From Plantibacter elymi (nom. nud.) (GTDB lineage Bacteria; Actinomycetota; Actinomycetes; Actinomycetales; Microbacteriaceae), in the NCBI RefSeq assembly GCF_900177795.1, contig NZ_FXWJ01000001.1:806001-870000 (forward strand): 64,000 nt of DNA. Reading direction: 5' to 3'. This document shows positions 31,649 through 39,473 of this stretch, one piece after another (within the stretch, counting starts at the first letter, position 1; every line of letters starts with the position of its first letter). Under the pieces are notes generated by a model. The model was not told the origin of the DNA, ran no database searches, and worked only from the letters and a program-made list of their open reading frames with translations. The translations under genes and the position numbers were made by a program.

Positions 31649-32701
31649 ATGACCATCCCCACCACCGAGGCCCTCGCCACCGCCGAGGCGCCCAAACCGA
31701 CGCCGACGGGCCGCTCGGTCGCCGCCCGGTTCGCGTCGTCGTTCGCGATGTTCCGGAACGGCAAGTCGATCGCGGGGCTCTGCATCCTCGGCTTCTTCGT
31801 CCTCGTCGCGATCTTCGGCGACCTCATCGCGCCGTACGGCCCGCTCGAGAAGGACTTCACCGCGTTGCGTCAGGCCCCGTCGGCCGCGCACCTGCTGGGC
31901 ACCACGCACATGGGCGAGGACGTCCTGAGCCAGCTGATCTACGGCACCCGCGGCGTGCTCCTCGTCGGCTTCCTGGCCGGGATCTTCGCGACGATCATCG
32001 CCGTCGCCATCGGGGTCACCGCCGGGTACGTCTCGGGGTTCACGAGCGAGTCGCTGTCCGCGCTGACGAACGTCTTCCTCGTCATCCCGGGGCTCCCGCT
32101 CATGATCATCGTGGCGTCCCAGTACGACAACCCGAGCCTGTTCCTCATCGCCGGTGTCCTGGCGCTCACCGGGTGGGCGTGGGGCGGCCGGGTGCTCCGC
32201 GCGCAGACGATGTCGCTGCGGAACCGTGACTTCATCCAGGCGGCGAAGGCGAACGGGGAGTCCCTCTTCCGGATCATCACCGTCGAGATGCTGCCGAACC
32301 TCACCGCGATCATCGCCTCGAGCTTCGTCGGGACGGTGACCGCTGCAGTGCTCGGGCTCACCACGCTCGCGTTCATCGGCGTCATCCCCATCACGAACCT
32401 CAACTGGGGCACCATCCTGTTCTGGGCGCAGCAGAACGGCGCGTTCCCCGACTTCTGGTGGTGGTACGTGCCCGCCGGTGTCTGCATCGCCCTGCTCGGC
32501 GTCGCGCTGTCGCTCATCAACTTCGGGATCGACGAGTACGTGAACCCGAGACTCCGCTCGGCGGGTGAACGCGCCAGGGCCCTCCGCAAGCGCGGGATCA
32601 AGCCCGGGGCGAGCGTCACCGCCGTCCGCACCGAGACGACCGGCCCGTCCACGATCACCGACACGACCCACACCGAACGCGCTGGAGCCACCGAACGATG
32701 A
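31649..32701 (+). CDS. ABC transporter permease (DppC/OppC-like)
   Basis: The 350-residue protein has the OppC layout: cytoplasmic N-terminal helix, IAGLCILGFFVLVAIFGDLIAPYGP, HLLGTTHMGEDVLSQLIYGTRGVLLVGFLAG, then the EAA-type loop RNRDFIQAAKANGESLFRIITVEMLPNL. A polar Thr/Ala/Arg tail of about 35 residues follows the last helix. It starts one base after the DppB stop region and overlaps the GH3 gene ATG by four bases. The last permease of the importer. Confidence 0.94.
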   Translation: MTIPTTEALATAEAPKPTPTGRSVAARFASSFAMFRNGKSIAGLCILGFFVLVAIFGDLIAPYGPLEKDFTALRQAPSAAHLLGTTHMGEDVLSQLIYGTRGVLLVGFLAGIFATIIAVAIGVTAGYVSGFTSESLSALTNVFLVIPGLPLMIIVASQYDNPSLFLIAGVLALTGWAWGGRVLRAQTMSLRNRDFIQAAKANGESLFRIITVEMLPNLTAIIASSFVGTVTAAVLGLTTLAFIGVIPITNLNWGTILFWAQQNGAFPDFWWWYVPAGVCIALLGVALSLINFGIDEYVNPRLRSAGERARALRKRGIKPGASVTAVRTETTGPSTITDTTHTERAGATER

Positions 32702-35010
32702 AGACCGATACCGCCCGCCACCTCGAGGACGCCCGCTACCTCGACCCCGCGCTGCCGATCACGGCCCGCGTCGACGACCTCGTCGAGCGGATGACCGTCC
32801 GTGAGAAGGTCGGGCAGATGATGCAGCTCGACGCGCGCGACGACATCGATGCGCACGTCCTCGAGACACACGTCGGCTCGATCCTGCACGCGTCACCGGA
32901 GCGTCTCGCGGTCGCGCATGAACTCGTCGGGCGGACGCGACTGCGGATCCCGCTGATCGTGGGGGAGGACTGCATCCACGGTCACTCCTTCCACCTCGGC
33001 GCGACGATCTTCCCGACGCAACTGGCCATGGCCGCGAGCTGGGACGCCGAGCTGCTCGAACGGGTCGCCAGGGCCACGGCCGTCGAGGTCGCCGCGACGG
33101 GTGTCCACTGGACGTTCTCGCCGGTGCTCTGCATCGCCCGCGACCTCCGCTGGGGGCGCGTCGGTGAGACCTTCGGCGAGGACCCGTTCCTCATCGGCGA
33201 GCTCGCGTCCGCGATGGTGCGCGGCTACCAGGGCGACGGCCTGTCCGACCCGACCGCCATCCTGGCGACGGCCAAGCACTTCGCCGGCTACTCCGAGACG
33301 CAGGGCGGGCGCGACGCGAGCGAAGCCGACATCTCCCCGCGCAAACTGCGGTCATGGTTCCTCCCGCCGTTCGAGCGGGTCGCCCGCGAGGGCTGCGCCA
33401 GCTTCATGCTCGGCTACCAGTCGATCGACGGGGTGCCGATCACGGTCAACGAGTGGCTGCTCAACGACGTCCTCCGTGGCGAGTGGGGGTACGAGGGGAC
33501 GCTCATCACCGACTGGGACAACGTGGGCCGCATGGTCTGGGAGCAGCACGTGAGCCCGGACTACGTGCACGCCTCGGCTGCCGCGATTCGCGCCGGCAAC
33601 GACATGGTGATGACCACGCCCGGCTTCTTCGAAGGTGCCCTGGAGGCGCTCGAGCGCGGGCTGCTCGAGGAGGCCGACCTCGACCGCGCGGTCCGTCGCA
33701 TCCTCACCCTGAAGTTCGCGCTCGGCCTGTTCGAGCGTCCGCGGCACCCGGACGCCGCGGAGCAGCTCGCGGTGATCGGCTCGCCGGAGCACACCGAGCT
33801 CAACCTCGAGACCGCGCGGCGTTCCCTCGTCCTGCTCCGCAACGAGGGCGTGCTGCCGCTCGCCGGCGGCTACCAGGCGGACGAGGCAGGCAGGGCGATC
33901 GCGACGCCTGATGCCGGGCCGCAGCGCATCGCCGTCGTGGGTCCGCTCGCGGACGACGCGCAGATGCAGCTCGGCGACTGGGCGGGCAACTCCGGCCAGG
34001 CCGGTTGGTTGCCCGACGGCCAGCCGCGCGAGATGATCACCACCGTGGTCGACGGCCTGCATGCGGTCGCACCCGCCGGGAGCACGGTCACGACGGCGTT
34101 CGGAGCGGACATCCTCACGCTGTCACCCGACCCCGCGGGGGCGACCTTCCCCGACGGTCAGCCGCGTCCGCCGCTCGTCACGCCCGCGCGACCCGACGAG
34201 GCGCTCATCGCGGAAGCCGTCGCACTGGCCGAGGACGCCGACGTGGTCGTCGCCGTCGTGGGTGACCGCATCGAGCTCGTGGGGGAGGGCCGCTCCACCG
34301 CGACGCTCGAGCTCATCGGCGGACAGGTGGCACTGCTCGACGCCCTGGCCGCCACCGGCAAGCCGCTCGTCGTGGTCCTACTCGCCTCGAAGCCGCTCGT
34401 GCTGCCGCCGTCCGCGCTGCACGCCGACGCGATCGTGTGGGCGGCGAGCCCCGGCATGCAGGGTGGCCGCGCGATCGCGGAACTCCTGCTCGGTCTCATC
34501 GAGCCGACCGGCCGCCTGCCGATCTCCTTCGCGCGGCACGCCGGCCAGCAGCCGACGTACTACAACCAGATCCGCGGCCAGCACGGCGACCGGTACGCCG
34601 ACCTCACCCAGGAGCCCGCGTTCGCGTTCGGCGACGGGCTGTCCTACTCGAGCGTCGAGTACGGCGAGCCGCGCCTCGACCAAGCCGTCTACGGACGTGA
34701 CGCCACCGTGCGCGCCGAGGTCGAGGTGCACAACAGCGGTTCGCGACCCGTCCTCGAGACGGTGCAGGTGTACGTCAGCGACCTCGTCACCTCGGTCAGC
34801 TGGGCCGACCAGGAGCTGAAGACCTTCCGTCAGGTCGCGATCCAACCGGGCGACACGGCGACGGTCACGATCGAACTGCCCGTCGCCGACTGCTCCATCG
34901 TCGACGCGAGGGGACGGCGGGTCGTCGAAGCGGGCGAGTTCGAGCTGCGGGTGGGCGGCTCCTCACGGGCCGATGCGCTGCACGCGGTCCGCTTCACCAT
35001 CGCCGACTGA
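32698..35010 (+). CDS. Glycoside hydrolase family 3 beta-glucosidase (cytoplasmic)
   Basis: The 770-residue enzyme has the three GH3 parts: TIM barrel (residues about 20-330; KVGQMMQLDARDD, LIVGEDCIHGHSF, TAKHFAGYSETQGGRDAS), sandwich domain (AEDADVVVAVVGDRIELVGEGRSTATLELIGGQ... near 500-560), and a fibronectin-like C-terminal domain. The nucleophile is D272 in ITDWD. No signal peptide is present, so it acts on sugar imported by the adjacent ABC system. ATG overlaps the permease stop. Gluco- versus xylosidase specificity is not decided by sequence. Confidence 0.94.
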   Translation: MKTDTARHLEDARYLDPALPITARVDDLVERMTVREKVGQMMQLDARDDIDAHVLETHVGSILHASPERLAVAHELVGRTRLRIPLIVGEDCIHGHSFHLGATIFPTQLAMAASWDAELLERVARATAVEVAATGVHWTFSPVLCIARDLRWGRVGETFGEDPFLIGELASAMVRGYQGDGLSDPTAILATAKHFAGYSETQGGRDASEADISPRKLRSWFLPPFERVAREGCASFMLGYQSIDGVPITVNEWLLNDVLRGEWGYEGTLITDWDNVGRMVWEQHVSPDYVHASAAAIRAGNDMVMTTPGFFEGALEALERGLLEEADLDRAVRRILTLKFALGLFERPRHPDAAEQLAVIGSPEHTELNLETARRSLVLLRNEGVLPLAGGYQADEAGRAIATPDAGPQRIAVVGPLADDAQMQLGDWAGNSGQAGWLPDGQPREMITTVVDGLHAVAPAGSTVTTAFGADILTLSPDPAGATFPDGQPRPPLVTPARPDEALIAEAVALAEDADVVVAVVGDRIELVGEGRSTATLELIGGQVALLDALAATGKPLVVVLLASKPLVLPPSALHADAIVWAASPGMQGGRAIAELLLGLIEPTGRLPISFARHAGQQPTYYNQIRGQHGDRYADLTQEPAFAFGDGLSYSSVEYGEPRLDQAVYGRDATVRAEVEVHNSGSRPVLETVQVYVSDLVTSVSWADQELKTFRQVAIQPGDTATVTIELPVADCSIVDARGRRVVEAGEFELRVGGSSRADALHAVRFTIAD

Positions 35011-35037
35011 GCCGTCGGCCGCCGGAACCCTCGCGGG

Positions 35038-35068
35038 GCCGCACGAAGTCCCTCCTGTTTCGTGCGGC
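35038..35068. terminator. Terminator-like hairpin after GH3
   Basis: GCCGCACGAA (35038-35047) and TTCGTGCGGC (35059-35068) form a perfect 10-bp stem with an 11-base loop, between the convergent GH3 and DUF7882-like genes. Confidence 0.8.
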
Positions 35069-35089
35069 ACCCGTGAGCGGTCCCGAGGA

Positions 35090-35392
35090 CTACGCCAGTT
35101 CGTCCACGTCAGCGCGGACGGTGACCTCGCCACCGTTGGCGCCGTGCATCAGGTCCTCGAGCAGGGGGCGGTCCATCTCGAACGTCTCATCCGAATCGAA
35201 GCTGAACTGCAGCGGGATCGACGGGTGCAGCCAGAGCGTGACGCGGCCGCGCTCCGTCGAGGTGTCGCGCAGGGTCACCGAGAACGACTCGTTCCGGCGG
35301 AGCTTCATGAGGGTGATGGTCTTGACGTGAGCCAGCATCCGGTCTTCGAGGTGGAACCGGTTCTCGCCCGTGCCGTATACGATCGCGCCCAT
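35090..35392 (-). CDS. DUF7882-like small protein, paralogue A'
   Basis: The 100-residue protein has MGAIVYGTGENRFHLEDRMLAHVKTITLMKLRRNESFSVTL and RVTLWLHPSIPLQFSFDSDETFEMDRPLLEDLMHGAN. It is roughly two thirds identical by eye to paralogue A (12051-12368), including the rare MDR-x-LLE segment, and much less like its neighbour 35837-36157. GGAGAAGGG lies before the ATG with long spacing. No function known. Confidence 0.85.
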   Translation of the reverse strand: MGAIVYGTGENRFHLEDRMLAHVKTITLMKLRRNESFSVTLRDTSTERGRVTLWLHPSIPLQFSFDSDETFEMDRPLLEDLMHGANGGEVTVRADVDELA

Positions 35393-35573
35393 GTGCTGTG
35401 CCCTTCTCCGGGCCTCCGACGATCGACACGGCGAGATGCGCCGGTGTCGAGCGGCCAGCCTGGAGACCCACTTCAATGTCCGCCGAACAAGTGTAGGAAA
35501 CTTGAAATCGTCGCTCTGAACTGTTGATTTCCAGGTGTCGGCTGCGCTATGCCAGCTTCCGCTGGCGAGGCGG

Positions 35574-35840
35574 TCAGGACAGCAGGTCGGGGTCCTGTCC
35601 CTGGGGGAGTGCCGAGGACGGCGTGTCCTGCGAAGGACCGTCCGGTGTGCCCATCGCGATGCCGATCCCGGGGCCGATCAGGATGGTGATGGGCTCCAGC
35701 TGACCCTCACCGCGGTCGACCTGCAGCCACCGGAACTGTCCGGCGGAGATGCTGTCGAGCACCTCGGCGCGGAACTCGTCCGGATCCTCGACGGCGATCG
35801 AGTACGGAAGTCCCTGGTAGACGATCTCCATGCGGCTCAT
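35574..35840 (-). CDS. Hypothetical protein coupled to a DUF7882-like gene (88 residues)
   Basis: The protein MSRMEIVYQGLPYSIAVEDPDEFRAEVLDSISAGQFRWLQVDRGEGQLEPITILIGPGIGIAMG... has a short alpha/beta N-terminal half and a polar Gly/Pro/Ser-rich C-terminus. The ATG at 35840 overlaps the stop of the upstream DUF7882-like gene (ATGA), so the two proteins are made together and may interact. No homologous gene is seen beside paralogue C. Function unknown. Confidence 0.7.
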   Translation of the reverse strand: MSRMEIVYQGLPYSIAVEDPDEFRAEVLDSISAGQFRWLQVDRGEGQLEPITILIGPGIGIAMGTPDGPSQDTPSSALPQGQDPDLLS

Positions 35841-36157
35841 GCGACTTGTCCTGTCCGGCTCGGAGCGGGCTCCGCGATGACCGAGAGGCCGTGGGCGGAG
35901 TTCGCCGTGACGTTGAGCGCGTCGATCCACGCGCGGTTGAGGTCGATCGGGACACTGCCCGAGTACTTGAAACGCAATGGCACCGAGGGGTGGATCCAGA
36001 TGACGCTGCGTCCGTCGCCGGCGCGCGGGTCGTCCTTCCAACCGAAGTAGAAGGCCTCGTTCCGGCGGAGCTTCGCACCGATCACGAACTGCAGGTGCGC
36101 AAGCAGCCGGTCCTCGAAGGTGATCGAGACCTCAGAACCGTAGATCAGTTTTCCCAT
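35837..36157 (-). CDS. DUF7882-like small protein, paralogue C'
   Basis: The 106-residue protein MGKLIYGSEVSITFEDRLLAHLQFVIGAKLRRNEAFYFGWKDDPRAGDGRSVIWIHPSVPLRFKYSGSVPIDLNRAWIDAL is the counterpart of paralogue C (13892-14197), about 70 percent identical by eye, with a longer polar tail. It is the first gene of a two-gene unit with 35574-35840 and is divergent from dps; 188 bases between the two hold no further gene. Confidence 0.85.
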   Translation of the reverse strand: MGKLIYGSEVSITFEDRLLAHLQFVIGAKLRRNEAFYFGWKDDPRAGDGRSVIWIHPSVPLRFKYSGSVPIDLNRAWIDALNVTANSAHGLSVIAEPAPSRTGQVA

Positions 36158-36345
36158 GGCGGGCCGTGCTCTCCTCGTTGTGCGTCACGCGGTGTCTATC
36201 GCGGTGTCGCTTCACCTTAAGACTCTCGGCTCCGAAAACCCAGCTGGCGGCCGCGCGGGCACGGATGGGACGCTTCGGCGTCGATGTCAAGGGCCCCGGG
36301 GTCGACAGGTACGGTGCGTAACCTGCCGTGCAGGAGGTGCCAACC

Positions 36346-36909
36346 ATGGCAACAGCAGAGAAGACCAGCAAGACCGAGAGCACGACCCGATCGGCTCCCG
36401 GAGGATCCGGGCCGAAGCCCACCCGTCGGCAGAACGCCGAGAAGGGCTTCGTCGCGTCGAAGGAACTCGACGCCAACATGCAGGCCGTCCTCGTCGACCT
36501 CATCGAGTTGTCGATCCAGGGCAAGCAGGCGCACTGGAACGTCATCGGACGCAACTTCCGCGACACGCACCTGCAGCTCGACGAGATCATCGACGCCGCG
36601 CGCGAGTTCAGCGACACCGTCGCGGAGCGCATGCGTGCCCTGCACGCCGTGCCGGACGGCCGCAGCGACATCGTCGCCGAGACCACGACGCTGCCCGAGT
36701 ACCCGCAGGGCGAAATCGACACCTCGGAGACGATCGACCTGATCACCGTCCGACTCGAGGCGGTCGTCGGCACGATGCGTCGGGTCCACGACGACGTCGA
36801 CGATGAGGACCCGACGAGCGCGGACATCCTCCACGCGATCATCCAGCAGCTGGAGCAGTTCGCGTGGATGATCAGCGCGGAGAACCGGACGGCGACCCGC
36901 AGTCGTTGA
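36346..36909 (+). CDS. dps: Dps-like DNA-protection ferritin
   Basis: The 187-residue protein has a Dps/ferritin four-helix domain after a polar N-terminal tail of about 40 residues: QAVLVDLIELSIQGKQAHWNVIGRNFRDTHLQLDEIIDAAREFSDTVAERM holds the intersubunit ferroxidase residues (H in HWN, D and E in DEII...). The tail contains Lys/Arg and Ser/Thr as in DNA-binding Dps proteins. GGAGG about nine bases before the ATG at 36346 decides the start. Dps oxidises and stores iron and shields DNA in stationary phase. Confidence 0.9.
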   Translation: MATAEKTSKTESTTRSAPGGSGPKPTRRQNAEKGFVASKELDANMQAVLVDLIELSIQGKQAHWNVIGRNFRDTHLQLDEIIDAAREFSDTVAERMRALHAVPDGRSDIVAETTTLPEYPQGEIDTSETIDLITVRLEAVVGTMRRVHDDVDDEDPTSADILHAIIQQLEQFAWMISAENRTATRSR

Positions 36910-36927
36910 TCTGCAGTCGGTGACCCT

Positions 36928-36968
36928 GGGCGGCGCCCGACGACCACGCGTCGTCGGCAGCGCCGCCC
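36928..36968. terminator. Terminator-like hairpin after dps
   Basis: GGGCGGCGC-CCGACGAC (36928-36944) pairs with GTCGTCGG-CA-GCGCCGCCC (36950-36968), a 17-bp stem with a 2-base bulge and a 5-base loop, between convergent dps and the acidic-peptide gene. Confidence 0.85.
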
Positions 36969-37001
36969 GGTCGTTCATCGACGACCAAGGGCCGGCGACG
37001 A

Positions 37002-37130
37002 CTACTCGTCGTCGGCGCCGCCACCCGACGCCGTGTCCTCGCCGTCGTTCGGCTCGGAGCCGTCGGAGCCCGAACCGTCGGGGATCTCTTCCGCGTCGGG
37101 ACGTGAGGATGATGCAGATGCGTTCGTCAT
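37002..37130 (-). CDS. Small acidic Ser/Gly-rich protein (42 residues)
   Basis: The short frame MTNASASSSRPDAEEIPDGSG... ends in GGGADDE; it is rich in Asp, Glu, Gly and Ser, probably disordered. A very strong ribosome site AGGAAGGAAG precedes the ATG, and the dps terminator lies past its stop. Resembles in composition the 55-residue acidic peptide at 12962-13129. Function unknown. Confidence 0.6.
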   Translation of the reverse strand: MTNASASSSRPDAEEIPDGSGSDGSEPNDGEDTASGGGADDE

Positions 37131-37235
37131 GTTCGCTTCCTTCCTGGTTGTCGCCATCGGAGATGACCAGACCAACGCTAGGCCGCCGAGCTGATCGGCG
37201 CGTGGGGGTTGACGCTTCGACAGGGCCAGACCACC

Positions 37236-38426
37236 ATGGCGGCTGTGATGAGCGGCGATGAGGTGACCGGGCGCGAGACCCCGACGGGGAGCATCCGCAC
37301 ACCGAAGCAACGGGTCGGCGCGTGGATCATGCCCGCACTGCGTCCGTGGCGCCTCATGCTCGCGCTCAAGGTCGCCATCGCGGCCACCGCCGCCTGGTTC
37401 CTCGGCAGCCTGCTCCCGGGCGAGCTCGGAGACTTCTCCTACTACGCCCCGCTCGGCGCCCTCGTGAGCCTCACACCGACGCTCATGGACTCGGTGCGCT
37501 CGAGCCTGCAGACCCTCATCGGCCTGGGCCTCGGCATCGGACTCGCGTGGCTCCTCATCATCTCGCCCGCGCCCGGCTGGGTGTCCGTCTCACTGTCGGT
37601 CGGTCTCGGCACGCTGCTCGCCGGTCTGCCGGGACTCGGACAGGGCCGTGACTACGTCCCCATCGCGGCGCTGTTCGTCATCATCATCGGCGGAGCCAAC
37701 GCCAACGACTTCTCGGTCGGCTACCTCGTGCAGATGGCCCTCGGCGTGCTCGTCGGGCTCCTCGTGAACCTGCTCATCATGCCGCCGTTGTTCGTCCGCG
37801 AGTCGGCAGCCGGGATCTCGGCCGCGCGGTCGCGGATGGTCGGCGCGCTCCGGAGCATGTCGGACACCCTCCGATCCGAGTCGGCACCGACCCCGGACGA
37901 CCCGCCGTCCTGGGACAGCTCACTGCTCGCCATCCGGCACGACGTCGACGCAGCCCGCGGGCTGATGAAGGACGCCGCGGAGAGCCGCCGGGCCAATCCG
38001 CGCACGCGGTGGAACCGGCACGACTTCCGCGGGGATGAGGGGGCGCTCGCCGCCCTCGAACGGATCGCGCCGGTGGTCGTGGAGATCGGTGACGCCCTGC
38101 GTGCGGCGCTCTGGGGGATCCCGGTGCCGGTCGACCTCGACGAGGGCGTCCGGAGCGCGCTCGCCGATGCGATCGACGCCTCGGCCGACCTCGTCGAGGC
38201 CGCGATCGACGACGAGCGGCTCTCCGAGGCGCTGCGTGCCTCCGACCAGGCGCTGACGACGCTGCGACGGGCGGTGCGCTCGGCGCACGCGGGCGCGAAC
38301 GGGGCGGCGGGTCGGGAGCCGGACGACGACGACCCGGCGGAGGATGCGGGCGGCGAGAACCTGCTGTTCGCGCTGCGCCGCATCCACGCCGAGATCGAAC
38401 GCTCGGAGCGGTCGCCCGACGCCTGA
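37236..38426 (+). CDS. FUSC/aromatic acid exporter family membrane protein
   Basis: The 396-residue protein has about six closely spaced membrane helices in the first 200 residues (LMLALKVAIAATAAWFLGSLL, YYAPLGALVSLTPTLMDSVRSSLQTLIGLGLGIGLAWLLI, then VPIAALFVIIIGGANANDFSVGYLVQMALGVLVGLLVNLLIMPPLF) and a long helical cytoplasmic part, the usual half-size FUSC layout. Substrate could be an aromatic acid or a lipid precursor; unknown. Start uncertain among ATG 37236, ATG 37248 and an upstream codon; no clear ribosome site. Convergent with the SDR gene. Confidence 0.85.
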   Translation: MAAVMSGDEVTGRETPTGSIRTPKQRVGAWIMPALRPWRLMLALKVAIAATAAWFLGSLLPGELGDFSYYAPLGALVSLTPTLMDSVRSSLQTLIGLGLGIGLAWLLIISPAPGWVSVSLSVGLGTLLAGLPGLGQGRDYVPIAALFVIIIGGANANDFSVGYLVQMALGVLVGLLVNLLIMPPLFVRESAAGISAARSRMVGALRSMSDTLRSESAPTPDDPPSWDSSLLAIRHDVDAARGLMKDAAESRRANPRTRWNRHDFRGDEGALAALERIAPVVVEIGDALRAALWGIPVPVDLDEGVRSALADAIDASADLVEAAIDDERLSEALRASDQALTTLRRAVRSAHAGANGAAGREPDDDDPAEDAGGENLLFALRRIHAEIERSERSPDA

Positions 38427-38447
38427 GCGGCGCCCGGCGCGCGGTCC

Positions 38448-39287
38448 TCAGAGGATCGGCTTGCCGCCGGTCACCGCGATGACGGCGCCCGAGATGTAGC
38501 TCCCCTCGTCCGAGGCGAGCAGCACGTAGGGCGGAGCGACCTCGGCAGGCTGGCCCGGACGCCCGAGCGGGGTGTCCGTTCCGAACGACTCGACCGTCTC
38601 GGGCGGCATCGTCGACGGGATCAGAGGCGTCCAGATCGGGCCGGGGGCGACCGCGTTCACGCGGATCCCGTCGCCGCCGAGCATCTGGGCGAGCGAAGCG
38701 GTCATGCTCGCGAGCCCCGCCTTGGTCATGGCGTAGGGCATGAGCTGCGGCGACGGCGAGTCGGCCTGCACCGAGCTCGTCGCGATGATCGAGGAGCCCG
38801 GAGCCATGTGCGGGACGGCCGCCTTGCTCAGGTGGAAGAACGCGCTCAGGTTCGTGGCGAGCGTGTGGTCCCATTCCTCGTCCGGGATCTCGGCCAGGCT
38901 CTCCCGGGTCATCTGGTACGCGGCGTTGCTCACGAGGATGTCGACCTTGCCGAAGCGTTCGACCGTCGTGCGGACGATCTCACGGCAGTGCTCGGGGCTC
39001 GTGAGGTCCCCACCGATGCTGAGGGCGGTCCGGCCGGCCTCCTCGACCCAGCGGACCGTGTCGGCCGCGTCCTCGTCCTCGTCGAGGTAGCTGACGACGA
39101 CGTCCGCCCCTTCGCGGGCGTAGGCGATGGCAACCGCCTTGCCGATACCGCTGTCGCCGCCGGTGATGATGGCGACCTTGCCCTCGAGTTTGCCCGAACC
39201 CCGGTAGCCGGTCTCGCCGTGGTCGGCCTGCGGCGTGAGCGCTCCCTCGGTCCCGGGCGGCTGCTGCTGCTGAGCGGGCTGGTTCAT
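38448..39287 (-). CDS. GSP39/YghA-like SDR oxidoreductase, copy 1
   Basis: The 279-residue protein has a glutamine/proline-rich N-terminal tail and then YRGSGKLEGKVAIITGGDSGIGKAVAIAYAREGADVVVSYL, catalytic Y-x3-K in PYAMTKAG, and VNAVAPGPIWTPLIPS; these mark the general-stress-protein-39/YghA SDR group, stress-induced aldehyde or keto reductases. GGAGG precedes ATG 39287; a longer frame is not used. A close relative is at 42356-43252. Likely induced in stationary or osmotic stress by family analogy. Confidence 0.9.
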   Translation of the reverse strand: MNQPAQQQQPPGTEGALTPQADHGETGYRGSGKLEGKVAIITGGDSGIGKAVAIAYAREGADVVVSYLDEDEDAADTVRWVEEAGRTALSIGGDLTSPEHCREIVRTTVERFGKVDILVSNAAYQMTRESLAEIPDEEWDHTLATNLSAFFHLSKAAVPHMAPGSSIIATSSVQADSPSPQLMPYAMTKAGLASMTASLAQMLGGDGIRVNAVAPGPIWTPLIPSTMPPETVESFGTDTPLGRPGQPAEVAPPYVLLASDEGSYISGAVIAVTGGKPIL

Positions 39288-39473
39288 GGTGTTCCTCCCT
39301 GTGCTGCTGTGCGTGCCAGCATGCTGTGGTTGCGGTCCGTCCACCCAAGCCGATCCGAGCGATCCGCCTCCAGGGGTTGACGCCCGCCCGGCACCAGGCG
39401 TCCCGCGCTAGCAGCCGCGTGGCGGGGCCGCCAGCCCCGGCGATTCGGAGGCGCGGCTCGTAGGGTGAAGCGC

